Of a stretch of DNA of 64,000 nucleotides, positions 50,681-59,794 are shown in pieces (position 1 is the first letter of the stretch; every line of letters starts with the position of its first letter). The stretch lies in contig JAHDIH010000005.1 in the NCBI GenBank assembly GCA_020630875.1, positions 310,001 to 374,000 on the forward strand. The letters are read 5' to 3'. A program made the translations under genes and the position numbers. Below the pieces are notes generated by a model. That model made no database searches. It saw nothing but the letters and a program-made list of their open reading frames with translations, and had not been told where the DNA came from. This DNA comes from Deltaproteobacteria bacterium. Lineage in GTDB: Bacteria > Myxococcota_A > Polyangia > Haliangiales > Haliangiaceae.

Positions 50681-53600
50681 TACCAGAAGCCCCAACGCTA
50701 GCAAGAGTAGGGCCGTGGTGGGCAAGCGCTCACTCGCATCGCAGCATCCCGCCGGCGCAATGACTTCGCTGGCACCGAAGTCCAGTGGCGTGTGAAAGTT
50801 TCCGGTGTTCCTTTCGTCGTGATGGAAGTTTGGCCAGTCTACGCGTCCCTCTGTTTTTCCAGTGGTGCGCCATACGAACACGTCACCTTCTCTGGTAGCT
50901 GCCGCAACTTCGAGCATTCCGTCGCCGTCGATATCGCCTAGAGCTGGCGCTCCAATAATCCATCCTCCGGTAAACTTAGGGAATCCGCCTGCTGCGGTAC
51001 CGTCAACATCCCACGCACGCACGTAGTAGCCGCCAGATCCGGAAATAACCTCAGGCTTTCGGTCGCCATCGACGTCCGCAATGGTGGGGTTCATGAAGAA
51101 CTGATGATCGTCGACACGTTGTGGGAACCCGTTCATGTAACTTTCTGTTTCAATGTCCCAGGCCGATACTTGGTGGTCAAAGTCGATACGCTCTCCGCCG
51201 AATGCAAATGCCGTCGCATACTGAAGACCTGCAGTCCCCCACACAATATCTCCTTTGCCGTCGTTGTTTAGGTCTCCAATGCTTCCGGAGCTGATGGTGA
51301 CGAAAGAGGGGGTGTCGTTTGATGAGGCAAGCGGGCCGCCGGGGCTTCCGGTCATTATTTTTACGACCTGTCCCGCTCCGTTGTACACCGTAGGGAGCGA
51401 TGCTATAGCAGAAGACACCACTTCTACGATGCCATCGTCGTCTACGTCCACCAGCGCAGTGCTATTAGGCATTCCTGTTCCCACGTACGGAAGCACGCCA
51501 GGAGACGTATCAAAAACAGGCCAACCGTCTACAATAGTTCCGTCGTGGTTGAATGCGTAAAGTCGGGTTGATCCGTTGTAGTCCTCGTTGCTTCCGCAAA
51601 CGATTTCAGGTTTACCGTCTCCGTCTATATCACCGACGGAAGGGGTTTGTATGGAACGTCTGCGTTGGTCGCCACTACTTAACTCCGCGGGAAAGCCAGG
51701 GGCTTGATCGCCATCGTGGGTCCAGGCGTACAAAAATCCATCTAAACCAGCGACAATAATCTCTAGGTTTCCGTCTGCGGTAATGTCTTCCAATACTGGC
51801 GCTCCAAAGATCCCTCGCTCGATGGTATGTTGCGCATCTGTGGGGCGCGCATTTTCCGCGAACGTTCTCACTGGAAAACCATCACGTGGCGTTCCATCTG
51901 CATTTAGAATATGCACCGAACCATCAAGTGTTGTGACGACAATACTTTTTGCTTCTCCTTGCTTAATTGCGCCAACTCCGACCGCGCCCATCACCGCCGG
52001 GGCCACATTGGCATCCATGCCTCCGCTAGCAAAGGCGCTACTAGAAAGTTTGTTTGCCGGATTGGCGGGATTCAACGAATCAATGACTCCTAGTTTAACG
52101 GGAAAACCAGCGCGTTGGTTTCCGCTTTGATCGTAAACATGAACCGTCCCGGCCGAGTCGGCTACAATCAGCTCCATAGCGCTGTCTCCGTCTAAATCTG
52201 AAAACGTGGGAGGCGACTCTACGGAAGCAGGCAATTGGATGGGATATCCCTGGAGGGTGTCGGCATCGTGTCTGACGTGAAACGCCCGCCGAATGCGACC
52301 CGTAGTTTTATCTCTTGTCGGGTCAGATGAATTCAAGGTTACTCTTATCCTTACCGTAACCATATAGCGATTGACGTCTACATCAGGGATCGGCATGGGA
52401 GGATTGTCGATGTTGAGCTCTGACGTATTTAGCGTCGCGATTTCACCTTTTATGGGCGCAGTTTGATTCTCAGCGGATGCTATGGTCTGCCAGTCGCTCG
52501 GTGTTGGTTCTATTCCGGCAGCCCACTCCACAACATAGTCATAGGAGTCGAAATACTCGGTTCGGTAATCGATTTCACCAGTAATGCTCAAATTGGGAGT
52601 TACTGCAGGATCTACCACTTTGTACCACCGAGGTTCGATAACATCGACCACTGGAGGAATGCGCTTATTCATCACAGCTTCCACCGCATTGCCTAGGTTA
52701 GTTCGGCCGTAGCCAAAACGCTTCTCCCATCCCTCGTAAGTGATGTAGCGGCTTGGGTCGTTAGCATCTTGCGGGTCGTAAATGTCGTCGACGGTTGTCA
52801 GCATCAATTGTTTTACTTCTTCTCCTAACAGCACACGGGACTGGAAAACGTCTGTTAGGGCAAACGCGTTGTCTTTAGGCGCGATACCTGCCTCTAGCGC
52901 GGCACCGTACAGAAGTCCTGCCATTCCTCCCGCCAAGGCGGTGGCTTCTGAGGAACAGGCGGACGCCGGTACCGACAATTGAAGGTTGGCGCCATAGTTG
53001 GTGCAGTTGTTGAAAGCCAGGTAAGACGTCGCGTTGTCTCGATTGACGTTATTGTAAACGTTCGCGTGAACGTAGATGGTATGATTGTACGAGCCAGGGA
53101 GGTTGGCGTGAAAGCTGTTTTCGTCTGCGGCTGACGCTACAAACGCAAGTCCTTCTTTCCACGCGTAGTCGATAGCTTGCTGCGTAGCTTGGCTGCCATT
53201 GATGGTTCCAAGCGCTGCTTCCAACACGGTGGCCCCACTGTCCACCGCAAAAGCTACTCCCATCGCAAAGTAGTTCGAGTCGGCCACAAAACTATCTCCA
53301 GCTCGAATCATTAGGAGACGGCAGGTAGGGCATACTCCGGCTTTGCCGATGCCGTTATTGACTTCAGAGGCCGTACCACTGGCTTGCCCGGTGCCATGAC
53401 CGAAGTTAGTTTCATCGAATGCATCGTTGTCGTCGTGGAAGTTATCCCAGCCTGAGATGTCATCAATCCATCCGTTTAGATCTTCGTCTCCTCCGTCGGA
53501 GTAAAGCAGGATCAAATCTTGCGGGTCGACGATTCCGTTTCCATTCATGTCGCTGAGGCCTGCGTGGCAAATCAGTGTGGCAGATGGTTGCTCGTGGCCG

Positions 53601-54028
53601 GTGGCGGTCGTGTAGTCTTGCACGTTGAACGTCCCGTCACCGTTGGCATCATGGGGATCTGCTGTATTTACGCCACAAGCCGGACTTGGGACTGGTAGCT
53701 CCCCACGGTTCAAATAAAACTGATTGACGAGATCCCTATCTCCCCACCGGATGCCACTGTCGGTAATGGCCACGATGACTTTGGTGGAACCAAGCGTTTG
53801 CATCCACGCTCGGTCCGCGTGCAATCCAGAGCCGATGGACTTCTCATAGTCGCTGACCTTTTCCTTGTTGGCCTCTGGAATAAAGCTGAACAGCGACCAT
53901 TGCCCGCCGTAGCTCGGGTCGTTGGGCCAATTGGCAGGTTGCGACAAGTCATCACCAGGACTTGGTGGCCACGCCGCATGAGCAGACATGGAAGACGAAA
54001 TTAGAAGTGCGAATACAACCAGTCTCAT
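50654..54028 (-). CDS. Secreted subtilisin-like protease with FG-GAP repeats and MYXO-CTERM-like tail
   Basis: A 1124-aa exported protein. The signal peptide (MRLVVFALLISSSMSAHA) precedes an S8 domain: Asp90 in ITDSGIRWGD, His211 in FGHGTGQASG, Ser360 in ACSSEATALAGG. Between Asp and His an insertion carries two dockerin/EF-hand-type calcium loops (DANGDGTFNVQD, DMNGNGIVDPQD). The usual oxyanion Asn is replaced by Asp (SAADEN). Residues about 700-1080 hold FG-GAP/VCBS units such as DLDGDSAMELIVADS and DIDGDGKPEIVCGS, probably a propeller. The end (CCDASERL, a hydrophobic helix, RRSYQRH) matches MYXO-CTERM sorting. The frame extends upstream into the divergent flippase, so ATG 54028 is chosen. 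Confidence 0.86.
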   Translation of the reverse strand: MRLVVFALLISSSMSAHAAWPPSPGDDLSQPANWPNDPSYGGQWSLFSFIPEANKEKVSDYEKSIGSGLHADRAWMQTLGSTKVIVAITDSGIRWGDRDLVNQFYLNRGELPVPSPACGVNTADPHDANGDGTFNVQDYTTATGHEQPSATLICHAGLSDMNGNGIVDPQDLILLYSDGGDEDLNGWIDDISGWDNFHDDNDAFDETNFGHGTGQASGTASEVNNGIGKAGVCPTCRLLMIRAGDSFVADSNYFAMGVAFAVDSGATVLEAALGTINGSQATQQAIDYAWKEGLAFVASAADENSFHANLPGSYNHTIYVHANVYNNVNRDNATSYLAFNNCTNYGANLQLSVPASACSSEATALAGGMAGLLYGAALEAGIAPKDNAFALTDVFQSRVLLGEEVKQLMLTTVDDIYDPQDANDPSRYITYEGWEKRFGYGRTNLGNAVEAVMNKRIPPVVDVIEPRWYKVVDPAVTPNLSITGEIDYRTEYFDSYDYVVEWAAGIEPTPSDWQTIASAENQTAPIKGEIATLNTSELNIDNPPMPIPDVDVNRYMVTVRIRVTLNSSDPTRDKTTGRIRRAFHVRHDADTLQGYPIQLPASVESPPTFSDLDGDSAMELIVADSAGTVHVYDQSGNQRAGFPVKLGVIDSLNPANPANKLSSSAFASGGMDANVAPAVMGAVGVGAIKQGEAKSIVVTTLDGSVHILNADGTPRDGFPVRTFAENARPTDAQHTIERGIFGAPVLEDITADGNLEIIVAGLDGFLYAWTHDGDQAPGFPAELSSGDQRRRSIQTPSVGDIDGDGKPEIVCGSNEDYNGSTRLYAFNHDGTIVDGWPVFDTSPGVLPYVGTGMPNSTALVDVDDDGIVEVVSSAIASLPTVYNGAGQVVKIMTGSPGGPLASSNDTPSFVTISSGSIGDLNNDGKGDIVWGTAGLQYATAFAFGGERIDFDHQVSAWDIETESYMNGFPQRVDDHQFFMNPTIADVDGDRKPEVISGSGGYYVRAWDVDGTAAGGFPKFTGGWIIGAPALGDIDGDGMLEVAAATREGDVFVWRTTGKTEGRVDWPNFHHDERNTGNFHTPLDFGASEVIAPAGCCDASERLPTTALLLLALGLLVLRRSYQRH

Positions 54029-54163
54029 AGCAGGACTATGCATCACAGGCTGAGGTAGCAAAAGCGGGGGGGGCGATTGGTTTGGGATTTTACAGGAGCC
54101 TTGTGTTTTGGTCATGCCAAATGAGCTTGCGCTAACGACGCCAACAACGGTATTTAGCAAGTA

Positions 54164-55690
54164 GTGGGCAAAGATAATAACGAAGCTTCTGCGGCAGGCC
54201 GCGGCGCGGCATTTATTGCCGGAGCAAAAGTCTATTTCATGTTGGTGGGGCTTGTGACTGAGCTCATCCTTCCAAACGTGCTTGGCAATGCGGTTTTTGG
54301 GGCATGGCATTTGGTTAAGCTGACGGTATCGGTGGTCAATAATGTATTGATAGCGGGAACCATTCAAACGCTGTCAAAATTCGTAGCGCCATCAGAGAAG
54401 CTCGCAAAGAACTGGCATGGTGCGGGGCTTCGAATGCACGGATTCATTGGTCTACCTCTTGCGATTCTATTTATTGTCCTAGCCCCACTTATCGGTTGGT
54501 TTTTCAAAGATCCCACCAAAGTAGGGCCGTTGATGTTGGCTGGTACAATCATCGCCCTGTATTCTGGCTATGCGGTTTTTGTTGGGGTTGCCAACGGACA
54601 GCGGCACTTCCATAAACAAGCGCTGCTTGACGTCTGTTTTGCAACGTTGCGTTCCGGTCTCATTATTGGACTGGGGGCGGTGGGGCTGGGACTGTACGGA
54701 GTGCTGTCGGGGTGGGTATTTGCTGCTGTAGTTATTGTCGGAGTTGCTTCTGTGGTGGTGGGGCGTCCCGCTAAACCGACGGAGGAGACCCCTTCGCTGC
54801 CCATGGCAAAATTTTTGGGTAGTGTGGCACTCTATTTATTGTTGCTTAACGCTCTGATGATGATCGATACGGTACTTTTAAAACGTTTTGCAACTGACAT
54901 GTGGCTTACAGGAATGGGAGGCGAGTCAGCATCGGACTTCGCAGACAATATGGTGGGGTATTACGGTAAAGCGGGCAATCTGGCGAGGATTACCTATTCT
55001 GCACTGATTGCCGTAACGTTTGTAGTGTTCCCACTGATGTCAAAAGCAACTTTCGAAGCAGATCGCGTACGTACCGCATCTTACGTGCAAGGGACCCTTC
55101 GGTATTCAATGATTCTTGGCGCATTACCTGCCATCGTTTTGATGGCAAATCCCTATGGAATTATCAACGTAGTTTACAAACAAGAGAGCGCTACTTTTGG
55201 AGAAACCGCGTTGCTAGTTCTGGCCGCAGGCTATCTCGCATTTTCTATTTTCGCGATTGGTGGAGCCTTGCTGAACGCTGCGGGAGAGACGCGCAAAGCA
55301 ATTGGCTGCGGACTGGTCGCGGCAATTGGCGGTGTGGTCTTAGGGTTTGTGCTCATTCCAAGCGCCGAGTCCCCCCTTGATCTGTTAAAAGTTACTGCAG
55401 CTTCCATTTCTGTGGCAATGGTTTTAGGGGCCGTCAGTTCGCTAGTGGCAATGCGGAAGAGTTTTGGTGCCACAATGCCCATTGCAACCCTGTGCCGCGT
55501 TCTAGCATGCGCGGCCGGTGCTGTATTCTTGGGGCAACTGTGGAAAACTAGCGGCCTTGTCATGACCTTGGTAGAATGCGTCTTGGTGTCGGTAGTCTAC
55601 GTGTTGCTTCTTTGGGCAACTCAAGAAATTGGTAAACAAGACTTACAAGAAGTCTTACGACTGCGAAAACGCCAAGAAAGTCCAAAATGA
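54164..55690 (+). CDS. Polysaccharide flippase-like membrane protein
   Basis: A 508-aa MOP-superfamily protein with about 14 helices. The N-terminal VGLVTELILPNVLGNAVFGAWH, the loop GAALVKEQ-free pattern GTIQTLSKFVAP, and the middle FADNMVGYYGKAGNLARITYSALIAVTFVVFPLMSK match flippases of the Wzx/MurJ/MATE-like type. The substrate, a lipid-linked sugar, cannot be fixed. The start is GTG 54164. Its stop overlaps the following lipoprotein gene by four bases (ATGA). Confidence 0.82.
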   Translation: MGKDNNEASAAGRGAAFIAGAKVYFMLVGLVTELILPNVLGNAVFGAWHLVKLTVSVVNNVLIAGTIQTLSKFVAPSEKLAKNWHGAGLRMHGFIGLPLAILFIVLAPLIGWFFKDPTKVGPLMLAGTIIALYSGYAVFVGVANGQRHFHKQALLDVCFATLRSGLIIGLGAVGLGLYGVLSGWVFAAVVIVGVASVVVGRPAKPTEETPSLPMAKFLGSVALYLLLLNALMMIDTVLLKRFATDMWLTGMGGESASDFADNMVGYYGKAGNLARITYSALIAVTFVVFPLMSKATFEADRVRTASYVQGTLRYSMILGALPAIVLMANPYGIINVVYKQESATFGETALLVLAAGYLAFSIFAIGGALLNAAGETRKAIGCGLVAAIGGVVLGFVLIPSAESPLDLLKVTAASISVAMVLGAVSSLVAMRKSFGATMPIATLCRVLACAAGAVFLGQLWKTSGLVMTLVECVLVSVVYVLLLWATQEIGKQDLQEVLRLRKRQESPK

Positions 55691-56178
55691 AAATCTTAAT
55701 CTTATCTTTCTTCCTGGTTTTTGCAGGGTGCATGTCAAAAATCCAAAAAGCACCGTTATCTGAGGCGGTTCGCGATTACAACGACTCCATCCGCTGGAAA
55801 CGTCATATTCGGGCGGCCTCTAAGGTCAAAAACACGTTACGCGACCAATTCATGGACCACATGACCGAGATGGAAGAAGATATTTTAGTCCACCACTATG
55901 AGGTCATTCGCGTTCGCTTCAATAAGCCAGGAGATCAAGCGAAAGTGCACCTTAAGGTAACTTGGTTCAAAGACTCCGAAGGGACACTGCATCGCTCTCA
56001 TGTGGTTCAGGATTGGAAGATGGTTGGGCCAGCGTGGATGGTTGATGCACAGCATCATTTGAGAGGCAAAGATTTACCTACCACCGAAGCTTTGGCGCCA
56101 ATGGACAAACAGTCCCCTATGAATTTTGACGCAGATGCTAAAAAAGACGTACAATCTAGACAGGGTGGGAAGTTCTGA
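55687..56178 (+). CDS. Lipoprotein of unknown function
   Basis: A 163-aa predicted lipoprotein (lipobox FAGC, Cys15). The mature part begins with a helix-rich segment (LSEAVRDYNDSIRWKRHIRAASKV) and continues with beta strands (HHYEVIRVRF, KVHLKVTWFKDSEGTLH, VVQDWKMVGPAWMVD). I do not recognise the family. It is translationally coupled to the flippase gene and overlaps the TPR gene by 44 bases, so the three are an operon. Confidence 0.7.
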   Translation: MKILILSFFLVFAGCMSKIQKAPLSEAVRDYNDSIRWKRHIRAASKVKNTLRDQFMDHMTEMEEDILVHHYEVIRVRFNKPGDQAKVHLKVTWFKDSEGTLHRSHVVQDWKMVGPAWMVDAQHHLRGKDLPTTEALAPMDKQSPMNFDADAKKDVQSRQGGKF

Positions 56179-59100
56179 AGAATTCGTAAGCCGTGCTCGT
56201 CATCATTTAGCGAGAGGGCAGGTCGATGAAGCAATTCGCATTTGCCGGTCAGGGTTAAAACGAAACGGCGCATCGGTTGCCGGTAGGTTGATGTTGGCTG
56301 AAGCGCTTAGAGAAGACGACAATTTAAACGAGGCACTGACTCATATCGGTACGGCGCTATCGCTCGATCGTGACAATGTCGAGGGGATTATTCTTCAAGC
56401 AGAAATACTGCTGGATAACGGTGAGCCTGAAACCGCGCATCGTGTGTTGGATCGCGTATTCGCGTTAGAGCCAGCAAACAGAAGGGCAAGCGTTTTGCGA
56501 AAGCAAGCGTTGGGCAGGATGACGCAATCAAGCTCATTTGATGATCCTCGTGATGGGACGATGGAGCTTGAGATCCCATCCCTTGGGAATGCTTCGGACA
56601 TGGGACGCATGCGCCCTTCGTCAAACTTTGACGATGAAGCGACAAGAGTAGCTCCTGGCGCGGCGTTAAAAGACGAGCGAAGGATGAGCGACCGGATTTT
56701 TGACAGTCCCAAGCCAAAACGTCCAGCTCCGCCACCGGTAACGGGGCGTCCGACCGTACCTGCGGCAGAGGAGGAGTTTCCTTCGCTGGCTCAGAAACCG
56801 CGTAGTGGTAATGCGACACTTGGAAAAGTTCCACAGCCCAAACAGAAGCCACCAAAGGTAGCGGCTCCTCCCCCAGCCAGCGTTGGAAGCGGGGTCGGCG
56901 GCAACGATGTGGTCGATGACTTATTTGCTGATGGCGACGATGATATGATCGCACCACCTCCACCTAAGAAACAAAATTCGAGAATGGAGGATACGAGTCA
57001 GCGCAAAGCTGCTCCCGAAGCAAAGCCAAAGAAAAAGACCAAGGGGCGCGAAAGCAAAAGAGCTCGTACGGCATTACCACCAAAGCGGAAAGCATTTCTT
57101 GGCAGCGCCGTGCTTGTTGCGGTTGCCGTGAGCATTGTGTTGGGGATTCAAATTCGTTCCTGTCGTACAGGCGCGAAGGTTGATGACGTAATCGCTTCCG
57201 CTGACAAACAAATGGCGGTGGATACGTTTGAGTCCTTGTTAGCTGCGGAGGAAAAACTTAAAGATGCGGTAGAGCTAAGTGAGTCAAAAACAGTGGCTCG
57301 GTTGGCTTTTGTCAAAGCACGTCTCAGGGTGGAGTATGGGGAAGCTCGAGACAAGCCGAAGAAAATGGGAGAGGGCCCTTTGTCTCAAGCCGCTGCATTG
57401 CTTTTCGCTTCGGAAGATGGAAGTGCGCAATCAGAAGCTCTAGCTGTCGATTCGAAAGCAAAGCCTGAGCTACAATACGCTGCAGCTCACTACTTTCTGG
57501 CCAATGGGCAAATTGGCAAAGCCGAGGAGGCTTTTGATGCCGTGGTGCGGCAGACCCCTGGCGAAAGTTTGATTTCTCAGGCGTCGGCGTTTCATGGCTT
57601 GGCATCTGCTCATTTAGCAGCAGGAAAAGATGCTTCCGCGGCGACCAATTTATCAACCGCACAGAAGTTTCAGCCAAAAAACAACCTTATTGCGGTTAGC
57701 GCTGCCGAGGTTGCTTTGTTGACGGGAACTGCCGAAGCGAAACTGGCGCTTTCAAAACTTACTGGGAAACAATCACCGAGAACGGCTCTCAAGGTCACGC
57801 TACTCAATGCGCGTATCGCTGCCGCGGAAGGCGATGCAGAAAAGTCCTTGAAGCTTGTCGGGCAGCTCAACCCACAGCGCATTGGGAAGAGAGAGCTCCT
57901 TACCACGGTCGGCTTGCTTGGGCGACTTGGCGAAACCAGTCTGCTGAATACATTTGTTAACGCTGGGGTTCAACGTTTCGGTACGGACAAGTCGTTTGTA
58001 GCTGGAATGGGGACCATAGCGGTCGCGGCTGGTGAGCTGGAAGTAGGTCGCACCATTGCCAAATCGTTAACGGAAAAAGACGGAGGAAGCGCGTTGACGC
58101 TGTTGGGGCAGGTAGCGCTTGCCGATCAAGAATACGACGAAGCTCGAAAACATTTAACCGCCGCGTCTAAACTGCCAGAGTCGAAAATGGCTGCTTTGGT
58201 GGCTCTCGGCGAGCTCGAGCTTGCCACTGGAAACCACAAGGAGGCCATTAAGAATTTGTCCGCCGCGGACCAGCTGACTAACAGCGGCTACACACTTCTT
58301 GCAAAGGCGTACCGTCTGGACGGCAATATTGCTAAAGCCGAGAAAACGTTGAAGAACGCTGACCAAGAAGCGCCGGAAACGCAACGCGAGCTAGCTTATC
58401 TGTCCATTGCTAACGGTGACTGGGGCCAGGCAAAGACTCACTTTAAGTCTTCCATCGAAGGAGGAGGGGATAAGCAAAAGATCGAGTACGCCAAGTTCCT
58501 ATTCAATATCGGCAAGGCGGCAGACTCCCTCGAAGTACTCGAGCAGATAGACACAGAAAGAACTCCGAACGTTTTGGCGTTTAAGAACGAGGTATTGTCG
58601 TTCCAAGGGCACATTACCCCAAGGGCTTCCGAAACCTTAGAGCTTGCTAGAAAACAAAGCGCTGCGGAGCACTTAATTCAGCAAGAGGCAGGGCGTAATT
58701 TCGCAGCTTCCGGTTCACCTTCGCTCGCGTTCTCCGCGCTGGAAACCTCCCTTGCCGAGAAGTACACCACTCAAGCTGCAGAGCTCGCAGCGAAGTCGGC
58801 ATTAGCCGTGGTGAACGACAAGGCCTTTGCTAGTTTACTCACCAAACTCAAAGCCAAACTAGGCGCAACTCATCCGCGCGTGGTAATGCTGCAAAGTCGT
58901 AGCATTTTAATTGAAAGTACGGAGAAGGCGCTGAAAAAACTGTCGACGATCGATACCAGCAAGTTGTCTCCGCTTTTACGTGCCGAGTATTATGTCCTGC
59001 AAGGGGAAAGTTACCAAGGCGGTGAAAAGTACGCCGCGGCAATTGAGAGTTATCAGTCCGCGCTCAAGTTAGCGCCGGACTACTTTGATGCCATCCGTGG

Positions 59101-59329
59101 TTTGGGTATGGCGGCATTCGAATCTGGAAATCTCGAACTGTCCCTAAAGATGAGGCAGCGGGTAGTAAAAGTTCGGTCGGCTGATCATGAGTTGTGGTTC
59201 GAACTTGGCGAGACCGCGCACGGTGCCGGCAAAAAGAAAATTGCCAAAGATGCGTTTAGGCGAGTTATTCAGCTCAGTGCCGAAAGCTCTGAGGCCGAGG
59301 CAGCTCAGCAGTTACTCGCGGACTTGTAG
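56135..59329 (+). CDS. Large TPR-repeat membrane protein
   Basis: A 1064-aa protein. N-terminal TPRs (about 12-125; LARGQVDEAIRICRSGLKRNG, NEALTHIGTALSLD) are followed by a disordered, Pro/Lys-rich region (about 135-315) and one membrane helix (AFLGSAVLVAVAVSIVLGIQI, about 320-340). The remaining 700 residues are more TPR-like helices with conserved A/G packing positions (LASAHLAAGKDASAATNLS, KEAIKNLSAADQLT, GNLELSLKMRQRVVKV). The topology puts the first repeats in the cytoplasm and the large C-terminal array in the periplasm. ATG 56135 is used; GTG 56165 is also possible. It ends 3 bases from the next convergent gene. Confidence 0.82.
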   Translation: MLKKTYNLDRVGSSEEFVSRARHHLARGQVDEAIRICRSGLKRNGASVAGRLMLAEALREDDNLNEALTHIGTALSLDRDNVEGIILQAEILLDNGEPETAHRVLDRVFALEPANRRASVLRKQALGRMTQSSSFDDPRDGTMELEIPSLGNASDMGRMRPSSNFDDEATRVAPGAALKDERRMSDRIFDSPKPKRPAPPPVTGRPTVPAAEEEFPSLAQKPRSGNATLGKVPQPKQKPPKVAAPPPASVGSGVGGNDVVDDLFADGDDDMIAPPPPKKQNSRMEDTSQRKAAPEAKPKKKTKGRESKRARTALPPKRKAFLGSAVLVAVAVSIVLGIQIRSCRTGAKVDDVIASADKQMAVDTFESLLAAEEKLKDAVELSESKTVARLAFVKARLRVEYGEARDKPKKMGEGPLSQAAALLFASEDGSAQSEALAVDSKAKPELQYAAAHYFLANGQIGKAEEAFDAVVRQTPGESLISQASAFHGLASAHLAAGKDASAATNLSTAQKFQPKNNLIAVSAAEVALLTGTAEAKLALSKLTGKQSPRTALKVTLLNARIAAAEGDAEKSLKLVGQLNPQRIGKRELLTTVGLLGRLGETSLLNTFVNAGVQRFGTDKSFVAGMGTIAVAAGELEVGRTIAKSLTEKDGGSALTLLGQVALADQEYDEARKHLTAASKLPESKMAALVALGELELATGNHKEAIKNLSAADQLTNSGYTLLAKAYRLDGNIAKAEKTLKNADQEAPETQRELAYLSIANGDWGQAKTHFKSSIEGGGDKQKIEYAKFLFNIGKAADSLEVLEQIDTERTPNVLAFKNEVLSFQGHITPRASETLELARKQSAAEHLIQQEAGRNFAASGSPSLAFSALETSLAEKYTTQAAELAAKSALAVVNDKAFASLLTKLKAKLGATHPRVVMLQSRSILIESTEKALKKLSTIDTSKLSPLLRAEYYVLQGESYQGGEKYAAAIESYQSALKLAPDYFDAIRGLGMAAFESGNLELSLKMRQRVVKVRSADHELWFELGETAHGAGKKKIAKDAFRRVIQLSAESSEAEAAQQLLADL

Positions 59330-59332
59330 TAG

Positions 59333-59776
59333 CTACTCTTCCACATGAGACGGAAGTAGTCGCGTTTTCTTCTCGCTGAGAAACGCGTTACGTATCGCTT
59401 TTTCCTCTACTTCAGCCTTCTTTTTGTCTCGTCGTCTTTGTATTACCTGCGACGTTCCATAGCCCAGAAGGCCAATACCCGCCACGCCTACGAGTGCTCC
59501 AAAGCCAGCTAAGTACGCCGAGTTGATAAACCACCATCCCATGGTTGTTGATATGGTTCCAGCAACGACAAGTTCAACACCACTTTGCTTGGTGTGTTGA
59601 ATTTTTAGCGCCAGTGAGGCATCAGACGTTACTTGCGCTACTTCTGATTCGCATCCTTCGCAGCGTGTGCTGTCAGTATGCCTGTGAGAGTCGCACAGCG
59701 GAACGTTGCAGCGCTGACAGTATTGATGGCTATCTTTGGTACAGTATTGGCACTTAAGCGTGTCATTTCTGTACAT
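59333..59776 (-). CDS. B-box zinc-binding small membrane protein
   Basis: A 147-aa protein with CQYC, YCQRC, LCDSHRH and CEGC, a B-box-like zinc module (about 8-45), followed by two membrane helices (about 70-110) and a charged tail with a coiled character (RRRDKKKAEVEEKAIRNAFLS). Proteins of this layout are frequent and uncharacterised in myxobacteria. It follows the kinase gene by 18 bases in the same orientation, so the two may be co-expressed. Confidence 0.68.
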   Translation of the reverse strand: MYRNDTLKCQYCTKDSHQYCQRCNVPLCDSHRHTDSTRCEGCESEVAQVTSDASLALKIQHTKQSGVELVVAGTISTTMGWWFINSAYLAGFGALVGVAGIGLLGYGTSQVIQRRRDKKKAEVEEKAIRNAFLSEKKTRLLPSHVEE

Positions 59777-59794
59777 GCGACCGGTTGGCCTTAC

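Noticed and set aside
54029..54367. Extension of the subtilase frame upstream of 54028
   Set aside because: It runs into the divergent flippase gene and lacks a signal peptide; a clean one begins at 54028.
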